A stretch of DNA of 60,511 nucleotides from Actinomycetaceae bacterium (lineage in GTDB: Bacteria > Actinomycetota > Actinomycetes > Actinomycetales > Actinomycetaceae): assembly GCA_030537735.1 (NCBI GenBank), contig JAUNVG010000012.1, forward strand, positions 1-60,511, given 5' to 3'. This document shows, one piece after another, positions 7,986 to 15,662 of the stretch. The position numbers were made by a program, and so were the translations under genes. The number at the start of each line of letters is the position of its first letter. Position 1 is the first letter of the stretch. The notes beneath the pieces were generated by a model. That model was not told where the DNA came from, made no database searches, and saw only the letters and a program-made list of their open reading frames with translations.

Positions 7986-8702
7986 GTGAGTAAGAAACCT
8001 GAGGGCGTGTACAAGTTAGCCCTAAACGTGTGTCGACCGTTAGCGAAACTAACTACCCGCCCCCACTGGTCGGGGCAGGAACATCTACCTGACGGCCCCT
8101 TCATCTTGATCATTAACCACGTCACCGAGTACGACCCGATTGTGGTTATGCACTACTTGGAACAAGCCGGCCACGCGGTGCGGGCTCTAGCGAAAGACTC
8201 CCTGTTCCGCGTACCCGTGGTGAAGTGGGTTTTCACTTCCACCAAGATGGTGCCGGTCAACCGCGAAAGCTCCACCGCTACGGACGCTTTGAAATACGCT
8301 AAGTTAGCGTTGCTGGAAGGGGAAACGATCGCGATCTTCCCCGAAGGGACCCTCACCCGTGACCCGCAGCTGTGGCCGATGAAGTTCAAGACGGGGGCTG
8401 CGCGCCTGGCGTTAGCAACTGGCACCCCGGTTATCCCCTTGGCGCACTGGGGTGGGCAGAATGTGTTGTACCGCTGGCGCAAAGGACTACCGCGACTGGG
8501 TAAACGCCACGACACCTGGGTTATGGCCGGTCCGGCTATCGACCTGTCCGACCTGGCGCAGGACGAAAACGACCGCGAGGCGGTGGTGGAAGCAACCCGC
8601 CGCATGGAGGACCGCTTAACTGAGATGGTGGCGCAACTGCGTGGGGAGGAAGCTCCCGCGAAACGCTGGGATCCGAAGCTGGAAGCCTACCCGCAAGACT
8701 GA
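7986..8702 (+). CDS. plsC: 1-acylglycerol-3-phosphate acyltransferase (PlsC-like)
   Basis: 238-aa acyltransferase of the PlsC/LPLAT family, expected to acylate lysophosphatidic acid at the membrane to give phosphatidic acid. The HX4D catalytic motif is in INHVTEYDPIVV, the glycerol-phosphate motif in IAIFPEGTLTRD, and TGTPVIPLAHWGG is the conserved third block. In actinobacteria this gene often precedes gpsA, and the two steps are adjacent in phospholipid synthesis. Here a convergent lipoprotein gene lies between them. The GTG start is supported by a -10 hexamer 6 nt upstream. Symbol by family; a specialised acyl acceptor cannot be excluded. Confidence 0.88.
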   Translation: MSKKPEGVYKLALNVCRPLAKLTTRPHWSGQEHLPDGPFILIINHVTEYDPIVVMHYLEQAGHAVRALAKDSLFRVPVVKWVFTSTKMVPVNRESSTATDALKYAKLALLEGETIAIFPEGTLTRDPQLWPMKFKTGAARLALATGTPVIPLAHWGGQNVLYRWRKGLPRLGKRHDTWVMAGPAIDLSDLAQDENDREAVVEATRRMEDRLTEMVAQLRGEEAPAKRWDPKLEAYPQD

Positions 8703-8713
8703 CGCCCCAAGCC

Positions 8714-9427
8714 TCACCGAGCGATATCAATCACCAGGCGCACCGGGTCTTGCAGGGTGAAGATCCGGTACCCGCGCGCATCGGGAACCGAGACAGCGAA
8801 GTGGGTTTGCCCCTCGAACGCGGTGTCGAACCACGCCACCACGTCCTCATCTATCCACTTGTCGGCCGGGCCGGAGTAGAACTTGTCCGGGTCGCCTTTA
8901 AGTATCGGCATGCGGGTGCCTTCGATCCGTACATCCAGGTGCTTGCCGGGCTTTAGTGGTAGTGGTTCCCCGCGCCCGAGTTCGCGCGCTTGGTCCACCC
9001 AGCCGGCAAACCATCCGGGAGTGCCGCTGCCTTCGAATTCCACTACTACCCGGTAGAAGCTGGGGTGCAACCCCACCCGGAAGTCTGTGGCAAGTAAGTT
9101 ACCGGCGTTGGGAGCAGCGGAAGTGTCCCCGCTTTCCCAACTGCTAGTGTCCGGTTGTGATTCGGCCGGTGCCCCGGACTCGCTAAGTTCCCCGCCCGGT
9201 AGTGGAGCGTCGGACGGCTTGCTGGTGGCGCCAGGGGAGCGCACCGGTGTCGCGGGGGCCGTCGGCGTCGTTTGCGCGGTGGAAGTGGGGGAGGGCGAGG
9301 CCGGTGTCTGCGGTTCGCTGCAGCCGGTGAGTGACACAGGTAGTAGCAGTAGGCACAGCGCGGTAGCGCCAAGCAGCTTCGCCTTGCGCGCGGCTGGGAC
9401 CATTGCGGGTTTCAACGCGGAGTTCAC
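8714..9427 (-). CDS. AMIN-like domain lipoprotein
   Basis: About 237 aa. The N-terminus has a signal peptide with the lipobox LPVSLTGC (Lys/Arg-rich start, LLGATALCLLLL core), so it is a predicted lipoprotein. A Pro/Ser/Thr-rich linker of about 80 residues follows. The C-terminal 110 residues look like an AMIN-type fold: DFRVGLHPSFYRVVVEFEG at the start and DPVRLVIDI at the end, both typical. AMIN domains usually target proteins to cell-wall polymers. The frame is open to 9505, but the GTG at 9427 is chosen because AAAGGAAAGAG lies 10 nt upstream and the signal peptide then has normal length; an ATG at 9403 is also possible. Divergent from gpsA. Confidence 0.75.
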   Translation of the reverse strand: MNSALKPAMVPAARKAKLLGATALCLLLLPVSLTGCSEPQTPASPSPTSTAQTTPTAPATPVRSPGATSKPSDAPLPGGELSESGAPAESQPDTSSWESGDTSAAPNAGNLLATDFRVGLHPSFYRVVVEFEGSGTPGWFAGWVDQARELGRGEPLPLKPGKHLDVRIEGTRMPILKGDPDKFYSGPADKWIDEDVVAWFDTAFEGQTHFAVSVPDARGYRIFTLQDPVRLVIDIAR

Positions 9428-9658
9428 TTCGGTTATTCTCTTTCCTTTTAGCTGCGTCAGTAGCGACTTCACTACCTGTTTGCTTTCCTCTTTGTAACTT
9501 ATCACCGCTAACGGACATCGACTACCGGTTGACGCACCTGCCTTCCTCGGGGACGACGGGGGTGGGGGTAGCGATTTTGCGCTTGGAGCTGTGAAGTTCT
9601 TAACGTCTGTGCCTGCCGTCTTCCGCGCGGGCTTATGTGGAGATCCGCCTGGGTGCGG

Positions 9659-9670
9659 TAGTGTCGAACT
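9659..9670 (+). promoter_or_regulatory. Leaderless -10 of gpsA
   Basis: TAGTGT (9659-9664) ends 6 nt before the ATG at 9671, with no Shine-Dalgarno sequence. This is the same spacing as at several other genes in the window. Confidence 0.45.
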
Positions 9671-10693
9671 ATGGCTATCAGCACAGTGGCAATCATGGGA
9701 ACCGGGGCTTGGGGGACGACTTTTGCTCAGGTATTAGCTGACACCGGAGTGCAGGTGAAGCTGTGGGGGCGCAGCGAAGAAACTGTAGCTCATATTCGAC
9801 AGGGTGCGAACCCGAAATACTTGCCGGGCGTGCAGCTATCGAACCGCATTAGTGCTACCACTGATTTGAAACAGGCCCTGCAAGACGCAGACCTGCTGGT
9901 GGTGGCGGTTCCAACCCAAACGATACGCACCGTCCTCAACCAGTGGAAAAGACAGATCCTGGAAGCTAACGTGCCTGTTTTGACCTTGTCGAAAGGGATC
10001 GAGGACGGCACTGGCTTGCTGGTCACTCAGGTGGTAGCTGATGTCCTGGGGTTGCCTGAACGACAAGTTGCAGCGCTTTCAGGCCCCAACCTCGCCCGGG
10101 AAATCATTGCCATGCACCCCACTGCCACGGTCATCGCAGCCACCGACTTGGAGCTGGCGCGCAGTATCGTGGCGGCCTGCCATAATGACTATTTCCGCCC
10201 CTATGTCACTGCGGACGTGGTGGGAGCGGAGGTGGCGGGCGCGTCGAAGAACGTCATAGCCCTGGCGGTGGGTGCTGCCGAGGGCATGGGGTGGGGGATT
10301 AACACTCGCGCCACTTTAATCACCCGGGGACTGGCGGAGATGACCCGTCTAGGTATTGCCATGGGGGCGCAGGCTGATACTTTTGCCGGCCTCGCCGGGA
10401 TGGGAGACCTGGTGGCGACGTGTTCATCTCACCTGTCTCGCAACTATTCCTTTGGGCTCCGCATCGGGCAAGGGTTGTCTTTGGGAGAAGCCACCAAACG
10501 CTCAGCGGGGGTGGTGGAAGGGGCTCGTACTGCCGGGCCGCTAGTGGATTTTGCCCGCTCCATAGGGGTATCTATGCCGATATCGGAGGCAGTTCGCGCA
10601 GTGGTGGAAACCGGGGTGGATGTAAATGAAATGGGGCAGCGACTGTTGCAGCGCCCGGCGAAGATGGATGGTTGGCGCCTGCAGAACCTGTGA
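9671..10693 (+). CDS. gpsA: NAD(P)H-dependent glycerol-3-phosphate dehydrogenase
   Basis: 340-aa enzyme reducing dihydroxyacetone phosphate to sn-glycerol-3-phosphate, the backbone for phospholipids. The Rossmann dinucleotide motif is GTGAWGTTFAQVLADTG. Further blocks are LSGPNLAREI and ASKNVIALAVGAAEGMGWG, with the catalytic Lys, and NTRATLITRGLAEMTRLG. Length is normal. In many actinobacteria gpsA is followed directly by ddl; here about 2.6 kb of other DNA lies between them. The close plsC-like gene fits a shared role in phosphatidic acid formation. Confidence 0.96.
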   Translation: MAISTVAIMGTGAWGTTFAQVLADTGVQVKLWGRSEETVAHIRQGANPKYLPGVQLSNRISATTDLKQALQDADLLVVAVPTQTIRTVLNQWKRQILEANVPVLTLSKGIEDGTGLLVTQVVADVLGLPERQVAALSGPNLAREIIAMHPTATVIAATDLELARSIVAACHNDYFRPYVTADVVGAEVAGASKNVIALAVGAAEGMGWGINTRATLITRGLAEMTRLGIAMGAQADTFAGLAGMGDLVATCSSHLSRNYSFGLRIGQGLSLGEATKRSAGVVEGARTAGPLVDFARSIGVSMPISEAVRAVVETGVDVNEMGQRLLQRPAKMDGWRLQNL

Positions 10694-10763
10694 GTCTAAG
10701 CGTTTTCAAACCAGCCGGCCCCAGCCAGCTCATTCGACCTCAACAACAGCTGAGGCGTTACCA

Positions 10764-11912
10764 CTAGCGGATTGTAACGGCCCCGCGACTTAAGAGCACT
10801 CCTAGCATTTGTCTCACAATGCTTTCGGCCTCGGGGTGGTCACCGAACTCGGCGGTGGTAGCTGCCAACAACTGCCAACCTGTCTGCGGGGTGTGAAGCT
10901 GCTTCCAAAGGTAGGCCGCGATCGGGGTTAGTAATATGGTTAAAGGTGCTAGTGACAACAGAATCTGACCTTCGTCATCGGCTAGTGCATCAACCCAATC
11001 GGTGCGTTTGAAATGGCATACAAGATTAGTAGCAGCGTTACGCTGAAGCACTCTTTCCGCATATATATCCGTAGGCAGATCACTAGTCTTAGTATGTTTG
11101 ATAGTTCCGGGTCCCAGACACTCCCACTTAGTTTCGGGAACCTGGTCGACGTGCTCGAATAGGTTTGCAATGATTTCCGAACAATCTGTGATTTCCCGAT
11201 ACCTAAGGAGCCAGGGACCACCGGACCGGGCACAGAGTTTGGCGTACGTGTGTAACGGGTCGTCTAAAAGTAATGCCGATGAGGTCTCCTGAATAATGCG
11301 AGCAAGGCCTTCCAACACGCCCAGTGACTGTAGCTGTGGCGCTCCTTCAAAGTCAGGGTCACGCTCTAGGATCACGACGCCAGCTAAATGAAGGGGCAGT
11401 GGCTTCCCATCACGTTTCGGTAGCTCCTTCAAACCGGCATCGGAGGGTGCCAGTCCTGTCTTTTTTTCACCGTCTTTGCGACTACCAATGGATAGAGGTT
11501 TTGGGTAGGGGAAGACTTCCCCGTCGGGTGTGCACGCCAGGGTTTCGTCGCTGACATAGCTGAAATCTATTCCAAGGTGTCGGACCGCTGTGGTTTTCCC
11601 GGTTCCGGAGGGAGCTACTAGGGCAATCACATCCCCCTTATCATTTGCTATCGCTCCGGCGTGCAGCAGAACGAGTTCCCCACAGGCTGCTGTGATAGCA
11701 GCTACGGTGACTTCTCTATGCAGATGGTAGTGGGTTGCTTCTTTCAGATCCTCCACCTTTATCCGCTTCACTTCCTCCAAAGTAGAAGATACATCTTCAG
11801 AAGTTAAAAGCTCCGCGCATGTATTCCACTCGTGTCGCAGCTCATCCTCCAAGCGTGGAGATATTTCTTTCATATCTAACTCAAATACGCTGGATATCGC
11901 TTTGATCTTCAT
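10764..11912 (-). CDS. HPr-kinase-like protein fused to a PqqD-like (RRE) domain
   Basis: 382-aa protein. The centre (about residues 75-260) resembles the HPr kinase/phosphorylase P-loop family: LLHAGAIANDKGDVIALVAP, then SGTGKTT as Walker A, then YVSDETLAC and EVFPYPKPLSIG. The last 75 residues (QILLSLAPLTILLTPIAAYL, then WKQLHTP...LGVLLSRGAVTIR) look like a PqqD-type RiPP recognition element. HPrK-like kinases in lasso-peptide clusters are known to phosphorylate peptide serines, and PqqD-like domains bind leader peptides. A role in peptide modification is therefore a reasonable inference, but no cyclase, B2 protease or radical SAM gene is present. A GAAAG site precedes the ATG. Codon use looks AT-richer than gpsA and ddl. 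Divergent from the MauE-thioredoxin gene. Confidence 0.72.
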   Translation of the reverse strand: MKIKAISSVFELDMKEISPRLEDELRHEWNTCAELLTSEDVSSTLEEVKRIKVEDLKEATHYHLHREVTVAAITAACGELVLLHAGAIANDKGDVIALVAPSGTGKTTAVRHLGIDFSYVSDETLACTPDGEVFPYPKPLSIGSRKDGEKKTGLAPSDAGLKELPKRDGKPLPLHLAGVVILERDPDFEGAPQLQSLGVLEGLARIIQETSSALLLDDPLHTYAKLCARSGGPWLLRYREITDCSEIIANLFEHVDQVPETKWECLGPGTIKHTKTSDLPTDIYAERVLQRNAATNLVCHFKRTDWVDALADDEGQILLSLAPLTILLTPIAAYLWKQLHTPQTGWQLLAATTAEFGDHPEAESIVRQMLGVLLSRGAVTIR

Positions 11913-12060
11913 AGTGATTCTTTCGACAGGTACAGGTGGGATCGGAATGATAGAAAATAGGTAAGACCATCTTCCTAAAGTAAGGTTAACGTTTGTCTTT
12001 GTCGGTAGGAAATCGCGCGCCTGTCTGTTAGGAGCAATCGAATTTGCTACGCGTTTACGC

Positions 12061-12072
12061 TATTGTTCTAGG
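12061..12072 (+). promoter_or_regulatory. Leaderless -10 of the MauE-thioredoxin gene
   Basis: TATTGT (12061-12066) is followed by 6 nt and the GTG start at 12073, without a Shine-Dalgarno sequence. Confidence 0.5.
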
Positions 12073-13098
12073 GTGGCAAGTACCGATTACACAACCGTAG
12101 CAGTTAGCGGCTTCACCGTAGTAGTGGTAGCCGTTTTCACCTATGCGTCTATACTTGACGTGAGCGCGCTAGTGGGCGGTTGGAGTGGAAAAAAACTTCA
12201 GCTCTGGGGGGCATTGGGGGTACCGGCCTGGCTATCGAAACCGCTGGTGATGTGGTTGCAATCCATATTCCACCTGGTGCTTAGCCTGTTCCTAATATTG
12301 GCTTACGGTGAGCTACACACTCTCGCAGCAATAGCGGCGACTTTAACTAGCGGCCTCTACGTAGTGTTCGTTTGGCGCGCTTGGCGCCTTCGGCGACCAT
12401 GCGGGTGTTTCCAAGAAGTGTCACCAGCCTCCCGCCGCGACATATTACGATCTGCTGCTCTCTTGTTTTCTGCCGTTGGGATTCTGATTGGCGGTCTGCG
12501 AGGGATGACTTGGCGTATGTCTTGGGAGATTACGCCTGTAGGCTCGGTTCTGATGGTGATACTGGTACTGGCAGCAATAGTAGTTGGCGTTTCGCTCGCT
12601 CCACCAAAGGCTCTTCCCCTCGATACCGGAACAGCAGGGAAGGCCGTTTTGCAGACTTCTGTGACTTCGGTGGAGAAAGTTGAAGAGTACCAGCGTACGG
12701 AAATACCACGAGTGTTCATCTTAGCTGGTAAAGAAGAAGTCCAGCTTCGCACATTAGCATTAAAACGCCCGACTTTGTTGTTCTACCTCTCCGGCGCTTG
12801 CGAACCCTGTAGTGATCTGATGAAAAGACTGCCTGAGTATCAAGAAAAGCTACCGGAGGTGGATTTCGTGGGTATAAGCGGGCACGATCCAAAAGAGCTT
12901 GATCTTCCCGAGGGGATGCGGCGGTATCAGGACCGTAACAACGTGCTGAAGTGGTTGATGCGGTTGTCCTCTCCTTCTGCACTACTTCTCACTCCGGATG
13001 GGATGATTTCTGGTGGGCCTGTACGTAGCGGAAGAATGATTGAGGAATTCATCAGCGACATACGCGCGGAGTTAGACTCAGTTCGCCAAGATGCTTGA
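12073..13098 (+). CDS. MauE/DoxX-like membrane protein fused to a thioredoxin domain
   Basis: 341 aa. The N-terminal half has about five hydrophobic segments: near residues 8-30, one around 60-100 in two parts (LQSIFHLVLSLFLILAYGEL; AIAATLTSGLYVVFVW), and two near 127-140 and 155-175. Its layout with the GCFQ cysteine (RRPCGCFQEVS) fits the MauE redox-membrane family. The C-terminal half is thioredoxin/TlpA-like: PTLLFYLSGACEPCSDLMKR holds a CxxC (CEPC), and SPSALLLTPDGMI fits the cis-Pro block. Such proteins usually move electrons or thiols across the membrane. Here the domains are fused. It is divergent from the kinase-RRE gene, 160 bp apart, so the two probably work together (inference). 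AT-richer than flanking genes. Confidence 0.7.
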   Translation: MASTDYTTVAVSGFTVVVVAVFTYASILDVSALVGGWSGKKLQLWGALGVPAWLSKPLVMWLQSIFHLVLSLFLILAYGELHTLAAIAATLTSGLYVVFVWRAWRLRRPCGCFQEVSPASRRDILRSAALLFSAVGILIGGLRGMTWRMSWEITPVGSVLMVILVLAAIVVGVSLAPPKALPLDTGTAGKAVLQTSVTSVEKVEEYQRTEIPRVFILAGKEEVQLRTLALKRPTLLFYLSGACEPCSDLMKRLPEYQEKLPEVDFVGISGHDPKELDLPEGMRRYQDRNNVLKWLMRLSSPSALLLTPDGMISGGPVRSGRMIEEFISDIRAELDSVRQDA

Positions 13099-13141
13099 AA
13101 ATGAGACAAGTGCATAGACATTAGGAATCGGTGCGGATTTT

Positions 13142-13276
13142 TAGGCTGTAGGGGTGAATCACCGAATAAAGTTCTCACACGCTTGTCTGGAAACGGTCGA
13201 ATCGTGGAGTCCACAGAGCGCAGATGTCAGCGGGGAACTGATAGAACCTATACTGGGTGAGATAGCCGGCTCATAG
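13142..13276 (+). CDS. Possible 40-aa peptide, leaderless, C-terminal Ser
   Basis: The GTG at 13154 opens a 40-codon frame ending at 13276; coordinates here include the -10. The product begins MNHRIKFSHACLETVESW and ends ELIEPILGEIAGS. TAGGCT (13142-13147) lies 6 nt before the GTG, the spacing used by other leaderless genes here, and a stop codon overlaps it, so no longer form exists. It lies 55 nt after the MauE-thioredoxin gene and before ddl. It has one Cys, one Trp and a terminal Ser and could be the substrate of the kinase-RRE protein. A 40-codon frame can easily occur by chance, and a ddl -10 (TATACT, 13249-13254) overlaps it. Confidence 0.25.
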
Positions 13277-13292
13277 TTTTAAGGAATCTAGA

Positions 13293-14417
13293 ATGATTAA
13301 GCCTAGAGTTGTACTCCTGTTTGGTGGACAAAGTGGCGAGCATCAGATCTCGTGCGCTACTGCTGCTTCCGTGTTGGAAGCTATCGATCGGGATCGGTTC
13401 GAAGTGATTCCAATCGGCATCACGACGGACGGGCAGTGGGTTAAGGTCCCTGATGACGCGGCTCTTTACCGTATGGAAAACGGTGAAGGCGCGGTCATCA
13501 AAAGCGCTGGTGAAACCGTTAGTTTCTGGGCGGGCACTAATGCCTTGATGGGGGTTGGATCCCTGCCGGAAGAGTACCGGGCGGGCGGGGTAGTTGAAGC
13601 GGAAGATTTGGGTCGTATCGATGTCGTGCTGCCGTTACTGCACGGGCCTTTCGGCGAGGACGGTTTCATCCAGGGATATTTAGAATCGTGCGATGTCCGC
13701 TACGTTGGTTGCGGGGTGGCGGCTTCTGCGGTGTGCATGGATAAGCACCTTACGAAGACTGTTCTTCGCGCAAGTGGTATCGCAGTCGGTAGATGGACAC
13801 AGATCCCGGACCGGCTGTGGCAGCAGGATCGGTCGTTGGCTTTGGAACAGGCAGCCAGTGTGGGGCCGGTGGTGTACGTGAAACCGAACCGGGCTGGTTC
13901 ATCTTTGGGCGTTAGCCGAGTAGACGATCTGTCGGATTTAGAACAAGCAATCGAACAGGCCCGAGTTCACGACCCGAATGTGATCGTGGAAGCAGAAGTT
14001 AAGGGTCGTGAAATCGAGTGCGGTGTGCTGGAGTTCGCTGATGGGCCGCGGGCTTCGGTGTGCGGTGAGATCGCCGTGAGTGGGAATAATTCGTTCTACG
14101 ACTTCAAACATAAGTACCAGGTTCACGACGCGGTGCAAATCAAGTGTCCCACCCAGTTACCGGAAAACATCGCTAAGCAAATCCAGGAAATCTCTGTGGA
14201 AGCTTTCGAAGCGGTGCGCGCCGAGGGGCTGGCCAGAGTTGACTTCTTCTACCAGGAAGCTAGTGGGGAAGTGATCTTGTCGGAGATTAACACCATGCCG
14301 GGGATGACTCCTTGGTCAATGTACCCGGGGCTGTGGGCCGCTAGTGGCGTGCAGTATCGTGACCTGCTTACTCAACTTATTGAAGCTGCGCTGGCACGTC
14401 CTTCCGGATTACGGTAG
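13293..14417 (+). CDS. ddl: D-alanine--D-alanine ligase
   Basis: 374-aa ATP-grasp ligase joining two D-Ala for peptidoglycan precursors. Motifs: VLLFGGQSGEHQISCATAAS at the N-terminus, LLHGPFGEDGFIQGYLE, VKPNRAGSSLGVSRV (ATP grasp) and SEINTMPGMTPWSMYPGL (Mg and D-Ala site). The start follows AAGGAATC. TATACT (13249-13254) is a likely -10. The omega-loop region reads FYDFKHKYQ, slightly different from the more common YDFEAKY, but Tyr is kept, as in D-Ala-D-Ala rather than D-Ala-D-Lac ligases. It is separated from gpsA by the kinase/MauE island. Confidence 0.95.
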   Translation: MIKPRVVLLFGGQSGEHQISCATAASVLEAIDRDRFEVIPIGITTDGQWVKVPDDAALYRMENGEGAVIKSAGETVSFWAGTNALMGVGSLPEEYRAGGVVEAEDLGRIDVVLPLLHGPFGEDGFIQGYLESCDVRYVGCGVAASAVCMDKHLTKTVLRASGIAVGRWTQIPDRLWQQDRSLALEQAASVGPVVYVKPNRAGSSLGVSRVDDLSDLEQAIEQARVHDPNVIVEAEVKGREIECGVLEFADGPRASVCGEIAVSGNNSFYDFKHKYQVHDAVQIKCPTQLPENIAKQIQEISVEAFEAVRAEGLARVDFFYQEASGEVILSEINTMPGMTPWSMYPGLWAASGVQYRDLLTQLIEAALARPSGLR

Positions 14418-14460
14418 TCGCAGTTGTCCTCATCGGTGCCCGTTTTCTTGTTTCTTGACT

Positions 14461-14473
14461 TAGAGTGGTGAAT
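14461..14473 (+). promoter_or_regulatory. Leaderless -10 of the ATP-grasp gene
   Basis: TAGAGT (14461-14466) ends 7 nt before the ATG at 14474. This supports that start over the in-frame GTG at 14465, which would overlap the hexamer. Confidence 0.45.
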
Positions 14474-15385
14474 ATGAAGCCTCGCGTTACTCTTGCTACC
14501 TCAGCCGACATGCCTAATCTTTATTCTGATGAAGAAGGGCTCTTAGACTACCTAGCCGATCGGGACACCGATCCGCGCATTGCACGCTGGGACGACCCCG
14601 ACGTGAACTGGGACGAAGCGGGCTTAGTCGTAGTGCGGTCGGTGTCTGATTATGCCCTGCGCCGAAGTGAGTTCCTGCAGTGGGCTAAATCTGTACCTCG
14701 TATCCTCAATCACCCCGATATCTTGGATTGGAACTCTGACAAGCACTATCTGCAGGTTTTAGAAAAGTACGGGCTGCCTGTCATCCCTACCACCTGGTTG
14801 GAGCCGGAAGCGAAACTGTCCAAGCACCGGGTACATTCGCGTTTCCCGGCGTTGCAAGACTTTGTGGTTAAGCCTGCAGTGTCTTCTGGTTTGCGTGATA
14901 TCGGCCGCTACCGTGCGATTGATTCAACTGACCGTAGGAACGCTATCGGGCACGTGATGAGTTTACTGGACGCCGGGCGATCGGTGATGCTGCAGCGTTA
15001 CCGGGAAGAAATCGACACCCACGGGGAGATTTCTCTGATTTTCTTCAACGGTTTGGTCTCTCACGCGGTGGAGAAGAAAGCTATGCTTCACCCCTCACAG
15101 GTAAATGATGAGGGTATGCATGAGACTTTAACGACCGCGCGTGATGCCACCGCCGAAGAGTGGCGTTGGGGTGAGCAGATACGCTCGGTCCTGCACGCCC
15201 TAGTCAAGGATCGCCTGGGCAGGGATGAGCAGTTCCTCTTCAACCGGGTAGACGTTGTGCCAGATGGCAAAGGCTCGTTCCTGGTTATGGAAGCGTCCTT
15301 GGTTGATGCTCAGCTTTATTTGGATTCTTCTGAGGAAGCAATTCGCAACTTCGCTGACGCGATCTCGGTTCGCGCCCACTGGTAA
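14474..15385 (+). CDS. DcsG-like ATP-grasp domain protein
   Basis: 303-aa ATP-grasp enzyme of the RimK/glutathione-synthetase-like group. The N-terminal domain VTLATSADMPNLYSDEEGLL with the conserved RWDDPDVNWDEAGLVVVRSV and SVPRILNHPDILDWNSDKHY blocks closely resembles DcsG, which closes the ring of D-cycloserine in Streptomyces, and its many uncharacterised relatives. The ATP-binding part has FVVKPAVSSGLRDIGRY and the C-terminal FNRVDVVPDGKGSFLVMEAS (Mg ligands). Its substrate is unknown. It follows ddl by 56 nt, but other D-cycloserine genes are absent, so that pathway is not claimed. Confidence 0.75.
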   Translation: MKPRVTLATSADMPNLYSDEEGLLDYLADRDTDPRIARWDDPDVNWDEAGLVVVRSVSDYALRRSEFLQWAKSVPRILNHPDILDWNSDKHYLQVLEKYGLPVIPTTWLEPEAKLSKHRVHSRFPALQDFVVKPAVSSGLRDIGRYRAIDSTDRRNAIGHVMSLLDAGRSVMLQRYREEIDTHGEISLIFFNGLVSHAVEKKAMLHPSQVNDEGMHETLTTARDATAEEWRWGEQIRSVLHALVKDRLGRDEQFLFNRVDVVPDGKGSFLVMEASLVDAQLYLDSSEEAIRNFADAISVRAHW

Positions 15386-15504
15386 CTGAGCTCGGTGGCG
15401 CTTTCGCTGCCGGTAAGTCTGCCGCTAATGGGGTGAGCTGACTTCGATTTGGGCTCGCTCAGGGGAAGCTGGTAGTATCTTCAGTTGTTGCCGTTGGTAA
15501 CGAT

Positions 15505-15578
15505 GGTGGCTGTAGTTCAGCTGGTAGAGCACCTGGTTGTGGTCCAGGACGTCGCGGGTTCGAGTCCCGTCAGCCACC
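15505..15578 (+). tRNA. tRNA-His (anticodon GTG)
   Basis: Full cloverleaf can be drawn: acceptor GTGGCTG/CAGCCAC, D stem GTTC/GAGC, anticodon stem CCTGG/CCAGG around TTGTGGT (GTG at 15539-15541), and T stem GCGGG/CCCGT with TTCGAGT. The extra G at 15505 (G-1) opposite C73 is the identity mark of tRNA-His. CCA is not encoded. A strong hairpin follows, and the eroded ISL3 pair begins 85 bp downstream. Confidence 0.97.
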
Positions 15579-15587
15579 CGCAGATAG

Positions 15588-15625
15588 TTTCGGAGCCCAC
15601 CTTTTGAGGTGGGCTCCGAAATGTT
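15588..15625 (+). terminator. Terminator after tRNA-His
   Basis: TTTCGGAGCCCACC and GGTGGGCTCCGAAA form a perfect 14-bp stem with a 6-nt loop (ttttga), followed by TGTTTATC. It begins 10 nt after the tRNA. Confidence 0.8.
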
Positions 15626-15662
15626 TATCGAGGGTTTGAAGCGTTACATTATTTGGATTATA

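Noticed and set aside
13293..15385. D-cycloserine biosynthesis cluster
   Set aside because: ddl and a DcsG-like gene are adjacent, but no O-ureidoserine synthase, racemase, arginase-like, heme enzyme or exporter gene is present. ddl fits its usual cell-wall role.
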